NCBI GenBank assembly: GCA_037176885.1
Contig: JAWWNJ010000201.1
Coordinates: 270,053-334,052 of the forward strand
DNA length: 64,000 bases
Direction: 5' to 3'
Source: Favolaschia claudopus
Taxonomy: Eukaryota > Basidiomycota > Agaricomycetes > Agaricales > Mycenaceae
Of the stretch, positions 11,101 through 20,603 are shown piece after piece. Under the pieces are notes generated by a model that made no database searches, was not told the DNA's origin, and saw nothing but the letters and a program-made list of their open reading frames with translations. A program made the position numbers and the translations under genes. Positions within the stretch are counted from its first letter, which is position 1. Each line of letters starts with the position of its first letter.

Positions 11101-12284
11101 ACGATGGAAGGGTTCAGATAGCGAAAACAAAAACAGAACACACTTGAACACTCACGGACAGAGGCGGCACCTTTTTATCCGGTCGATCTTCCTTCATTTC
11201 CGTTGGTTCTGGTGCGACGGTTGGCGCAGAAGCGCCGTGAACGCCTCGAACAAAATACCAAACATCTGTTGCATCGTCTCCGGATGCCGAAGATTGATTG
11301 ACCAAAGAGCCGAAGTTGGGGTGAGGGATTGAAGGATGGGAAACTGATTCAGAGGCAGCTGCTGCCGCTGCAACATTTGGGTCAGACGGACCGACCCCGA
11401 ACATAGCCGGTTCGGAGGTGGAGTTGGGGTCGATGCGGCGACGGGTGCGCGATGTAGCTGCCGAGTTAGCGTTGGGATTCGCTTTACGTTTCTTCTTGCG
11501 CTGTGGCGGAGCGAGGCCGGCATTAATCGTGTTAGTCGCGTCGACAAATGGTGCATGGGTTGCCGCAGAGGAAGGGGGAGGAATTACGGTGTTAAATGAG
11601 GCGGGGTATGTATTTTGAAAGCCGTAAGTCTGGCCGAAAGTGACGGGAGGTGGTGGAGGATACGGCGATCCGGGGATGAAAGCTTGAGGCGGGAGAGGCA
11701 TGGCATGAGCCTGAGAGCCAGGCCAGGAGCCAAAGACGTTGGGCGTGGGGTAGGAATTCGTTGTGAAATTGTTTTGACGCGGGGGTTGGATGTAGCAAGT
11801 GCATGCCTGCGGGTTGCCGCATTGGCAGGACGACGAGGCCATGGGAGTTCACAAGAGGGAGGGTTGGAATGGAGTATAATTGGGGCAATATATATAACAT
11901 TTCGGAGGTATCTATTGCGCGTACCTTGGACCCTGAGTGCGCCAACGCACTATCCCGACGCGCCACCTTTGCGTCATATTTCCAGCTCTGTGTGGGGCGT
12001 TTCGCATTCTCCGTAGCAGCCAGGCGGTGACGTCGACGCCAAGCGAGGTTGAGGTGAATCATAGGAGGATTGGTTCGCGGCAGGAACGCGCTAACCGGTG
12101 AGCGGGAGGACGAGGATTGTGCTTGACGCGCCAGTCACTCAGTGACGCTGTCAAAAGTGTCACAGTGCCTGTTTTGGGGGCCGAGGCGAGGCGAGCTGGC
12201 ATCACCTCGAGGTGCCGTTTATGGTAACGGGCCGAGTTGGAGCTGAACTCAGCTCGGAGCTAACTCCAGCTTCCGGCAGCACTA
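8191..12284 (-). mobile_element. hAT superfamily DNA transposon with matched termini
   Basis: The left terminus TAGTGCTGCCGGGAGCTG and the reverse complement of the right terminus TAGTGCTGCCGGAAGCTG differ at one base in 18. The flanks carry a perfect 8-bp duplication (AGTGCGAG). The 4094-bp interior encodes a hAT transposase on the minus strand. Structurally it is a complete insertion, but the transposase has an in-frame stop and a frame break. A 437-bp derivative sharing both termini lies at 20039-20475. Confidence 0.92.
8497..11842 (-). pseudogene. hAT transposase (intron-containing, disrupted)
   Basis: A cut-and-paste transposase acting in the nucleus. It starts at ATG 11840-11842 with a proline-rich, probably disordered region of about 230 residues. 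After an intron at 11098-11155 comes a BED-finger-like piece (TKTIRNHLEGEHGKVW). Exons near 10666-10821 and below 10617 hold the hAT core: SYTQDVWSRENLDSHLGITA, HTGQNIAKIF and CDNASNN. Then come VVNIAVKAAL, LQDVDTRWSATFLMIDRYLE and, near 8750-8830, the hATC dimerisation motif LPVQASAVPCERVFSS. Two lesions are visible: a TGA at 10474-10476 directly before LDGRHTG, and a one-base frame change near 8700 after SSSKDTDASL. About 1000 codons plus introns fits basidiomycete hAT proteins. Exon borders were placed by eye. Confidence 0.85.
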
Positions 12285-12292
12285 AGTGCGAG
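12285..12292. repeat. 8-bp target site duplication, right copy
   Basis: AGTGCGAG immediately after the hAT right terminus, identical to 8183-8190. Confidence 0.9.
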
Positions 12293-12670
12293 CGGAAAAT
12301 CTCAGTAAGCCATGAGATTTGAATGATACGACCCATTGGTGCATACCAGCACCTGTGAAATCCATATCGCAGCCAAGAAAGAAAATCTCAAGCCTTCACG
12401 CGGTTCTAGGCTACCCGCCGTTTCGTCTGATGACCCTCGGCAAGTGTTTGCCGGCTGCCGCGAGCCACTAAATTGAGTCGTTGTAACATTTTGGACGGTC
12501 GGAGAGGCACAGAACTGCTCTAGGGCGCTGATCGGAAGTGCCCGGCACGTCCGGAACTTATTAGCCGAGAGGTTCTGCCAGGTTCTGCTTAAGACCCCTG
12601 GAGTTCTGCCGGCAATTGCCAGGTTGGCAGAATTGATGGGCAGAACTCTGCCATTCTGCCAGCCACACTA

Positions 12671-13022
12671 GGGCCGTTGTGGAGATATAAAAATGTTTTT
12701 GACTATTACATCACCTGTCAAACAGCTGGTTGACACCAACACTCCCATAAATCCCGTGCTGATGTTCCATAAGGGGCAATGGGTGGCGGTGCCCCAAAAA
12801 AACTCATTTTTTTCGATCCTCGGAAATCGCCTCAAACAGCAAATCTGGGAAACGGCTTGGGGCCAAAAATTTGGCCGCCGCAACTTTCTCGTAGGAAAAA
12901 CTTCGGAGCATGTTTTTTGAGCTCTTTGGGTAATTCTGAGTCCAGGAAAATTAAAACTGGGTCCCAAATAACTCTAGATCAGTCGTAACGTGACTTGTCA
13001 GTTTTGTGTGTCCACAACTGTA
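12671..13022 (-). mobile_element. Tc1/mariner-like element terminus (family TACAGTTGTGG)
   Basis: On the minus strand 13022 begins TACAGTTGTGGACACACAAA, the same terminus as at 3000, 6257 and 28528. The interior differs from those copies, so only the terminal 25 or so bases are shared. The left side abuts the outer hAT-like element at 12670, which probably interrupted it. Confidence 0.55.
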
Positions 13023-13458
13023 TGGGGCAGGAGTGCGATAAGACATTGCTTGTGCTTGCGAGAGGGTAAGAGCGAAAGCTAAGAAATGTCGCACTGCAGA
13101 AGTGACACGGGGTGATACAGTTGCGGCAAGATCACGTTGCTTGCCTTTTTAGGATATGCCCATCAAACCTCGCCTTTTCACTGACGGAATGAGTCGAAAA
13201 CATAATTCAAGAGGGGGAAAATACTCAGAGACCCAAATTCGGGTCTATTGTGCACTTGTTCTGCACATTCTCAGCTAATCTATTAGAGAGTTTGTGCGGA
13301 GCGGCTGCCGCGGCCTAGGCCGCTCCACGGGCATGTGCCGCGGGGTCGCTCGGCTAATTTCAGGTCGCTGATGTCATGCAGTAAACAGCGCGTAAATAAC
13401 ACCTTCTTCGCCCACTTCCACCTCTCTACTCAACCCTCGCACTGAGAATCAACACACA

Positions 13459-14660
13459 ATGCCTATGCACACGCAACGGAGGAAAACGCCCATCAAACGC
13501 TCGACCCACGCCCAAATCTTCAGGCCGCGCGGGGCGGAAGAAAGCCGCTGCAAAACAACCAGCGCCGAGCCGTCACAGCCCAAGCCCCGCCCTTTCTGCT
13601 GCCGACGAGGGCTCTGACTATCAGGATGGCAATGAGGAGGAGGAGAACGATGCTGAGCCGGATGGAGAGGGAGATGCTGACGCGGGGTCGGGTGGTGAGT
13701 GTTGTTTCCCTTCGAAGAAAAGCTGCTAATTTATTTCGGTACTTCGGAGGGAACGCTGTCTCAAAACGCCCTAAACGCCCAAGCGAAGCGCTGGGAGTCG
13801 TGGCAAGACCGGGTTCTGGTCCAGCAGGCCAACAATGACCGCCCTTTTCTCCTTGACAATCCGCAGGAGCGCGCTGCAGGCTGGGACAATACGGCCACTG
13901 CAGTCAACGATACAGTTAGCAAGACGGCTCGGAAGCCCTGGTCCCCGCGCACGGGAGAAGCTTGTCGCAAACGCTTGAAGCGGCTCATCGACGAATACAA
14001 GGTGCGTTTGTTTTCCTTTCCTGCATCTGTTCCGTTTGTGACAACGAGCCCAAAAAGGCTGGGGAAGCTGTGTCCCTCAGGCAGACGGGAATCAATGAAG
14101 AGGTTGATCATTCAATCGTGGTATGTACTCCTTGGTATCGAATCTACTTAGCTGCTCAGCTTATTACAGTTGTTGGGTTAAATCGCAGCTCTTGCCGATG
14201 GCGAAGTCATCGCGGATTCTCGCAAGGCCAAGAACAAACAGGACTTGGAGGCCCAGTCCGGCGCGGAGATGCGTGCTGCATCCATGCGGGGTTTGGTCAA
14301 CACTGCCGCTCTTTGCGACCTCTCTTCGCTGGACGGCGCAACAGCGCGGTAACGTCAGGCCCAGCGCGGCGGCAAGTAAGTTCTTTCATCTCGTCTGCCA
14401 GCGGATCTGTTCTCGTCTGACTCAATTCAAGGCGTAAACGCGAGGAGAAGGAAAATCCATCTCAAAGTTCAAATGCAACTAACAAACGCCGCGAGAAAGC
14501 TCTCGGTGCCTTCCAAGACGTCCTCAATACCCGCCTTGAACGTGATGAACAAACGCTTGCTGCCGTTCGTGTTCAAAGCCGCCTTCTTTCAAATCCCTAA
14601 AACCCAGTGCGGCCGCTGTATCTCAACAGGTCTCGAGTTTGCCCACTGCTTTTCCTCCCA
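13459..14660 (+). pseudogene. Myb/SANT-like DNA-binding protein, frameshifted
   Basis: Starts at ATG 13459, after a pyrimidine-rich leader typical of fungal promoters. A basic N-terminus (GRAGRKKAAAKQP) and an acidic tract rich in Glu and Asp lead, after an intron near 13693-13750, to KRWESWQDRVLVQQ and SKTARKPWSPRTGEACRKRL. This is a tryptophan-spaced helix bundle like the Myb/SANT-like domains common in basidiomycetes and beside PIF/Harbinger transposons. A second exon carries TGINEEVDHSIVV, then a helical tail (NKRREKALGAFQDVLNTRLE). A one-base insertion near 13512 and a stop near 14350 break the frame. DNA binding is inferred from family; the target is unknown. Confidence 0.6.
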
Positions 14661-15992
14661 CTTACAGGTCCGTAACTTTTCCCTCAGCGCATATATTACG
14701 TGATGCTATGTCGTCTTGCTTTGCGAACCACCTAGCCGTGATCTAAATGCGTATCAGCCGGTGCAGTCCACGACATGGCCCAGCTCACCCCACAGTCTTG
14801 ACAATACCTATGCGGATCAATCGTGAGTGCTCCCGCTCTCTCCCGCTCTCCACATGAATCATAGTTTTATCGGATGCACAGGTGCGGCGAAATTAATTTA
14901 CTTATATGATTTTTTTGACCTTTTGGTTGAAAATCAGAAGTTCATCATTTCTTCTTCCTGGTGATGCTTGTAGCGAAGTGATTAATGAGCAGTTGTGATT
15001 TCAATGTCCTCATTGAGATAGCGACCTTTGAATCCGGTTTAACTGATGGGAAATCAATTATTCTGGGGAGCCTCTGGCTCACGAAACGAGAGCAATGTCT
15101 TCCGAAATCTGTTACATCGGTTCTGTACCTGAGCCAGAGGGTCTGTTCATTGAAATGTGGACTTCGATCGCCATTCTGAACCTTAACAACGTCCTCAGAT
15201 AATTTTCTGTTTAGTTCGTGAACTCGTTTAATGAATTTGGGAGGTCTGCTGCGAACCTGTCGGCCTATTCCGGCTCGAAGCTATCTGCGTATGTCGCTGA
15301 GACTGCGTCTGTGCAATCGGCGGCTCTCCATTAGGTGCTGGATTCAGGTGCCTTTGGAGGGCGCTCGTGCTGCGATACTGTCTTAAGCGGTGGCTGCTAC
15401 GACTTGTTCAGCGCTTGCGGTCGCAACCCAGCGGTCGGCGCCTCCTGCTTCGACGAATCTGCGCTGTGGCGTCCTCCGCTCCTGGCGTTGTCATCTGGAT
15501 GATCACGTAATCGGGGCGTGCAGCGTTTTTGTGCGAGATTGCTGCTCGGTACCCCTCGAGCTGCATATCGACCAGGGGCCGGATACTCGGGCGCTTCCTA
15601 TACGACGTTGTCTGTATCGTTCCGAATCCCACAACATAGTATTTCCTCCGCATTCTCGTGATTCCCTCTCAGTTTCGACGACTCGTGCATCAAACCCAAA
15701 AAATTCCCAACTTCTCTTCGATTGAGATCTCCTGAGTCTGTACTTCCAACTGCTCATTCTCCGGAGCGCTCGCCAGTATGCGGGTTCGGATAATCCCCGT
15801 TAACTCGACGGCTGTCTCCCGAAGTAATGGCCAGTCAATTCTCGTCCTGTCGCTGACTGTACGGGCATGCTCGGGGATCGTCCCGACGATTCCCTCGGCT
15901 GCTCCGCCCAATCCGTGGCTCATTGTGTTCGGGTGTCCATCATACATGCCGTGATCGTTGTCCTGTCCAGTGTTGAAGGGTGATTCGGGTCT
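14661..15992. other. No confidently recognised gene
   Basis: 15690-15947 on the minus strand holds an open 85-codon frame directly downstream of the copia gag, but it does not resemble protease, integrase or reverse transcriptase. The rest shows only short open frames. CCTCTGGCTC and its complement form a loose hairpin at 15072-15140. Confidence 0.4.
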
Positions 15993-16823
15993 TCAGTACG
16001 AAAAGAGTACCTCCTCGACTTCGTCTGCCCAATTAATCTTTTCCTTCTCTTTTTTATCACCTGGACCTCCTCCTTCTTTTCCTCCACCTTTCGACCAACA
16101 ACCAGCAGCGATGTGACTCTTCTTGTGGCAATTGAAACATTCAATCTTTTTCCTTCCCTCTCCCGCTCGTCCGTACATCGCTGAATTCCCATCACCATTT
16201 CTCTCTACTCGTAGTCTCCGACGATATTCCTTCAAGACCAATGAGATGAAGGTGTGGGACGAGATGGTGGGGCTGTTGCTCAATGCGCCAGGGTACGCAG
16301 AGGTAAAGCTGTCCCAGGACACGGGCAGCGAGCTGATAATGAGCAGCAGTAAGTCTTCGTCAGAGACCACGGTCCCCAATATCGCAAGCTCCTCCTGGAT
16401 ACGCCTAAGTTCCGTAACATGCACCCCAATGTCGGTGGCGTCATCGGCGATGGTGCGGTATAGTCGGCGGCGGTGCGACAAGATTCCCAGCTTCCCTTCA
16501 CCTGCTTTAGCTGTGACCACATTTCGGCTGCGTCCTTGGCTCCCGCGATGTGCACCATCTGCGAGTCGCCCAAGGTAAGCTCGATTTGTGTCTGCGCTTT
16601 CCCGTCTAACTCCTCCCATCGCTCTAGCTCCTTCCGCTCATTGTTCGTAGGGTTCTCGATATCGGCGCCGACGGGTTTCGGGGTAGTGCCCTGGAGAATC
16701 TTCAAGAGGCCGCGCTCGCGTATGATGGCGGTGACACGGCGCTTGTATGGAACCCAGTTGTTGTCGTTGAGTAACTCGATGCGGAACAATGACGATGGCG
16801 CGTAGCCCGGTGTTGGTCGACAT
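15993..16823 (-). pseudogene. Ty1/copia-type gag polyprotein
   Basis: Forms the particle that packages a copia retrotransposon RNA. On the minus strand, ATG at 16823 begins MSTNTGL. After frame changes near 16800 and 16600 come LLNDNNWVPYKRRV, QIELTLGDSQMVHI, EEMW-type spacing (AAEMWSQLK) and VVSDEDLLLLIISSLP with SWDSFTSAYPG. These are the order and motifs of UBN2/copia gag. It ends with a C-x2-C-x4-H-x4-C knuckle (CFNCHKKSHIAAGC) and a basic, acidic-tailed terminus. No protease, integrase or RT follows, so the element is truncated after gag. Confidence 0.8.
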
Positions 16824-16967
16824 AGCAGTGTGCAGGATGAGATGAAGAGTGGTGAATAAATAGATTTAGGCCGAATGAATTCGAGTTAAATGGTAGCGGC
16901 CGGGGGCCCATAGCCTGTAGTGAAATATGGGGGAAAAGTAGATGTATTCGTACGAAGTACAGGCTCG

Positions 16968-16975
16968 TATTTATA
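16968..16975 (-). promoter_or_regulatory. TATA box upstream of the copia gag
   Basis: TATAAATA on the minus strand, about 145 bases upstream of the gag ATG, inside what is probably the 5' LTR (roughly 16910-17110). I could not fix the LTR edges because no second LTR copy is recognisable in the window. Confidence 0.45.
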
Positions 16976-17179
16976 CCCTGGGGAGAACAATGGAACAAAT
17001 ACATGTAGATCTACTCGACGCGTTGACTCGTCCTAAGTACTGCGCACAATCCTGACTCCCTACAGTGAGTCAGTATGACTCGACGCATAGTCCGCGGTCT
17101 TGCTAGGCTGACTCGTCGCGTCCAAATTCCATCTCAACAACAGTGAATAACTTTGATGCCGCACTTGATGACTTTGACT

Positions 17180-17632
17180 CAGAGTTACTCCGGGAGCAAG
17201 TTTGGGCTTGGGGTTGGGCCTTCGGAGATAAGTTTGATCTGTTACGAACAGCTGTTTGACAGCGGCAAAAAGCGTGGCAACATGTCTGCTTGTTGTTGGC
17301 GCAACATGGCTGCTCGTCGGCGCCAACGACAAGCTCACCAATTGAAGCCATCAGTACGATGTACACCGTCCCTCTTTGATGAAACGGGACATCTCGAAAA
17401 GATTGAATATTTTTGTAAATATCTCGCTCCCAGGTGCGCTCCTGATGCAGGCGCAATGGGGGCGGGAATGAGGGGCGGGACGGCGGGGATACCGCTAAAC
17501 CGAGGGAACCTACCGCTGTCACCAACACAAGTGACGAATGGTGACTGATAGTCATTTGATGTCACTCGATCAGACTTATCTCCGAAATCCAAGCCCAAAC
17601 CCAAACCCAAGTTCACTCCCGGAGTAACTCTG
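17180..17632. mobile_element. Foldback MITE with CAGAGTTACTCC termini
   Basis: CAGAGTTACTCCGGGAG begins at 17180 and its reverse complement ends at 17632. The complementarity continues inward for about 65 bases (a TTTGGG-rich arm, then GGAGATAAGT and GATC). The 300-base centre has no gene. No target duplication was found next to these ends. Confidence 0.65.
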
Positions 17633-18104
17633 ATATCGCTGGTTTGACAGCTCAGGAAGCAATCACTGAGACAGCGGGGCGGATGGAAATTCTCCTGATC
17701 CAGATGAACGCGAACAGACCAACCGACGAAGATGAAAACGGTCATATCTTGACCTTGGCCCTTGCAGAGGGCAATGAGGGACGGATCGTGAAGCTGAGCC
17801 TGTTACCGGCACTGACAGAGAACCAGTGCGTATCACACACTGCACATGATATATTCATACTCATCGATTGCGGATGTGCCGCAGAATACGGTGGTCGGAG
17901 GACTCAGTTCGATCCCACATCATCCGCATTTCCCTATCGTGACCGCATGCTTCATCCGTTCCAGTCTGTACCGGTCCATTTGTCAGTCATACAGACCCTC
18001 ATCATGATCTAGCTCTTTGGAAGCCGTCACGTTGCCCCAAAGCCAAAATGAAAATTTGTCCGAAATTTTCGCTTACCCGATGTCCAAAAAAGTGATTGAA
18101 CTTG
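17633..18104. other. Unassigned; one 122-codon open frame
   Basis: 17644-18012 on the plus strand stays open, and its start region is mildly acidic, but I see no domain and no conserved context. It starts right at the end of the foldback element at 17632. Confidence 0.2.
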
Positions 18105-18349
18105 GGCTCATGGCTTATGTCTGTTGTCGGCATCAAAAATATCAAGTTTATCAAGTTGAAAGAGAGGGGAGAAAGGGCAAAAAAAGAGGGACACTACTGT
18201 ACATATTTTAAGTGTGCTCCGTCAATTTACTTGCCAAATTCTGCCTCACGGAAGCTCTAGAAAATCGCCGCGAAAAAGATATCAAGTTATTCTGTTGGCC
18301 GGCGGATCCCAGAAATCAAGACTATCTCGAAGGGGCAGACTGCCCGAAA
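18105..18349 (+). mobile_element. MITE copy 1 (GGCTTATGTCT family), right end missing
   Basis: This copy begins GGCTCATGGCTTATGTCT and is almost identical to 19676-19920 for about 243 bases. It stops at CCCGAAA without the right terminal inverted repeat seen in copy 2. Confidence 0.65.
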
Positions 18350-18399
18350 TCGTATTTTCTGCTGATTCCCCATGTAAATTTCAGCTTATCTTCTGCTTC

Positions 18400-19330
18400 G
18401 AAGTACACACACCCGTCCCATGCCCCCCGCCCTTGTTGATTGCCGCGCGTTCCCTGCCAGCGCGCGGCTATATCTCGGCATCGCACCCACAGCTTCTCTT
18501 GCACACACCCTCTGGCACCAACCCTTCAGCCCGGCTTTGGGCCACTCGACACGCACAACATCAACGCTACCCCCCTATTCATCCTCACCACTTCGGATCT
18601 ACTCAGCGACGCCGGGACCCCTTCGACCCGCCAACCCCGTCCTCTTCGCGCTCCCATTGACCTCCCTCTTTCCTCCTCCCCTACTTCCCTCTCCGTCTTC
18701 TCCCTCCCTTTTCTTGTCCCTCTGCATACGCCCCTCTCTCCTCTTCACATCTTCCTTCTGTACACTGGCAACTCGCTAAACACGCCCTCGACACGCTAAA
18801 CATGTTATTGCGCAAATCGATGCCGCGCTGAATCTGTTTAAGACTATTAGGTGAGTTGCCGGATTCCTCTCTTTCTTTTGTTGTGTTGGGGGGGAGGCGA
18901 GGGCGGCGTGGATGTTGGGGAATGGGCGAGGGAAAGGGTGAGGAAAAGGCGGCGAGAAGAGCTACATGCAGAAGTAGCTGTGGGTAAAGGGGGTGGGTGG
19001 AACTCGTCGAGAAGGAGATCAGGAGGAAGGTAGACGACGCCGAGAGCGAGGGGTGACGGAAGGAGGGGAACAGGAGGAGAGGACGAGCAGGAGCACGAGC
19101 AGGAAGGGTCGGAGATGACGAGGAAGGCGAGACAAAGGACAAGGTGGTGCGTTGACGGAGAGGCGAGGTAGAAGGGGAAGTGAGGTGATCGCACGGAGGG
19201 ACGAGTGTGCGCGAGCGGGACGCGCAGGCGATATGTGGAAGGAGGAGGAGGGGTAATTGAAGAAGGAAGGACGCGTGCGGGCGAGCGTTCAGATGGTTGC
19301 AGCTGGAGCTGCTCGTCGTCGTTGACGTTG
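18400..19330. repeat. Pyrimidine-rich tract switching to purine-rich tract
   Basis: The plus strand is strongly C/T-rich from about 18400 to 18800 (cct/ctc runs), then strongly G/A-rich from about 18860 to 19330 (gag/gga runs). The long minus-strand frames here (18681-19358, 18847-19422) read as Ser/Pro/Leu low complexity and look like compositional artefacts. A short spliced-looking leader occurs near 18802-18851, where an ATG frame runs into GTGAGT, but no protein follows. Confidence 0.5.
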
Positions 19331-19675
19331 GTGCTGCGCTCGTTGCGTGTGCACACATTCCACTGGTACGTCGCCGCTTCTTCGACTTTGTTTCTCACTC
19401 GGGTTTCGACAGGAAATCGCATACAGTTTTTTAACTACTTGCCACGATCTGTAACCACCCGTGATTCAATTTAATTATCTGCTTTTTTCCTGTATCACTT
19501 GCTGCCTAGCTCCTTGTGGTCCGCCCTGTGCGTAGCACTGTGGGTGTGCGAAAGCGGACTTGTTTTGGAGGAAGTGAAGGCTTACGTGCACCGGTGACAG
19601 CGTGCGAATGGTTTATGTCGGCGCTTGCCCGAACGGGAAAGAGCCAACAACGGGCTTAGCACATGAGCCTGAACT

Positions 19676-19938
19676 GGCTCATGGCTTATGTCTGTTGTCG
19701 GCATCAAAAATATCAAGTTTATCAAGTTGAAAGAGAGGGGATAAAGGGCAAAAAAAGAGGGACACTACTGTACATATTTTAAGTGTGCGCCGTCAATTTT
19801 ACTTGCCAAATTCTGCCTCACGGAAGCTCTAGAAAATCGCCGCGAAAAAGATATCAAGTTATTCTGTTGGCCGGCGGATCCCAGAAATCAAGACTATCTC
19901 GAAGGGGCAGACTGCCCGAAAAGACATAAGCCCCAGCC
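19676..19938 (+). mobile_element. MITE copy 2 (GGCTTATGTCT family), complete
   Basis: 263 bp. The left end is GGCTCATGGCTTATGTCT; the right end reads GGCTGGGGCTTATGTCT on the opposite strand, giving a 17-base imperfect terminal inverted repeat. The interior is non-coding and shared with copy 1. I see no clear target duplication. Confidence 0.65.
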
Positions 19939-20038
19939 AATGAATTTCAAGAAGCACTGATTTCGGGTCAGCGTGCTTACGCTGCTTCGTTCGGGCCGTA
20001 GTTCTTGACGTTCTTCCGGCAAGTCTGTGGAGGATTAT

Positions 20039-20475
20039 TAGTGTTGCCGGGAGCTGAGTTGGAGCTGAACTCGAGTTGATTGCCCATCAGCTCGCTGTCA
20101 GCTCGAGTTGACCGGAGCTGGCTCAGAGCTGAGACCGGATATGGGAATCTAGTGTCCCAGGGTTCATCTTTCCACCCGAAGGGCAAAATTTTAGGGGAGA
20201 ATGGACCAAATTTTTATGTGGAAGGTTTTCCTGAGCTCTCTTCAAGCTCAAACTGCTTTTTATACGTCGAAAACGGCCAAGAAACGGCCAATACAGAAAC
20301 TGGGGAGGGAGTGTGATGTCACTCAGTTACACCACCCGAAATGTCACGTCGTCCGCTTTGGGTGACGAGGGTGGAGTCGAGGCGAGCTGGCATCACCTCG
20401 AGGTGCCGCTTTTGGGAAGGGGTCGAGTTAGAGTTGAACTCAGCTCGGAGCTAGCTCCAGCTTCCGGCAACACTA
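20039..20475. mobile_element. hAT-derived MITE (437 bp)
   Basis: The left end TAGTGTTGCCGGGAGCTG and right end CTTCCGGCAACACTA match the termini of the hAT at 8191-12284. So do about 60-100 subterminal bases on each side (GAGCTGAACTCGAG, GATTGCCCATCAGCTCGCT, GGCATCACCTCGAGGTGCCG). It lacks a transposase and would have been mobilised in trans. The flanking 8-mers (AGGATTAT and ATTATGTC) do not match, so the duplication is lost. Confidence 0.8.
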
Positions 20476-20603
20476 ATTATGTCCAAAAAAGGCATACTCT
20501 GCTGTTCCTATCTAACCCGATAGATCCGACTCTGTTCCGATTCACACGTATGACGATGTTGACAGATTGCACCGCAATTACGCTTCCTCTTCCCGCGACT
20601 GCC

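Larger units (their letters stand above)
8073..12670. mobile_element. Older hAT-like non-autonomous element, split by a hAT insertion
   Basis: The left end TAGTGAACGTGGCAGAACTG (8073) and the right end, which reads TAGTGTGGCTGGCAGAATGG on the opposite strand (ending at 12670), share TAGTG and TGGCAGAA. Subterminal GGCAGAAC repeats occur in both orientations on both sides. Without the inserted 4.1-kb hAT the element is about 0.5 kb. A related terminus at 29827-29961 runs uninterrupted across the insertion point. The 8 bases flanking the outer ends do not match, so an end or flank has been lost. Confidence 0.7.

Noticed and set aside
18681..19422. Two long minus-strand frames (225 and 191 codons)
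   Set aside because: Pure compositional effect of the purine-rich plus strand; the products are Ser/Pro/Leu runs with no domain.
18105..19938. LTR retrotransposon, suggested by 243-bp direct repeats
   Set aside because: The right copy has its own terminal inverted repeat, the repeats do not run TG...CA, and no primer site or polypurine tract adjoins them.
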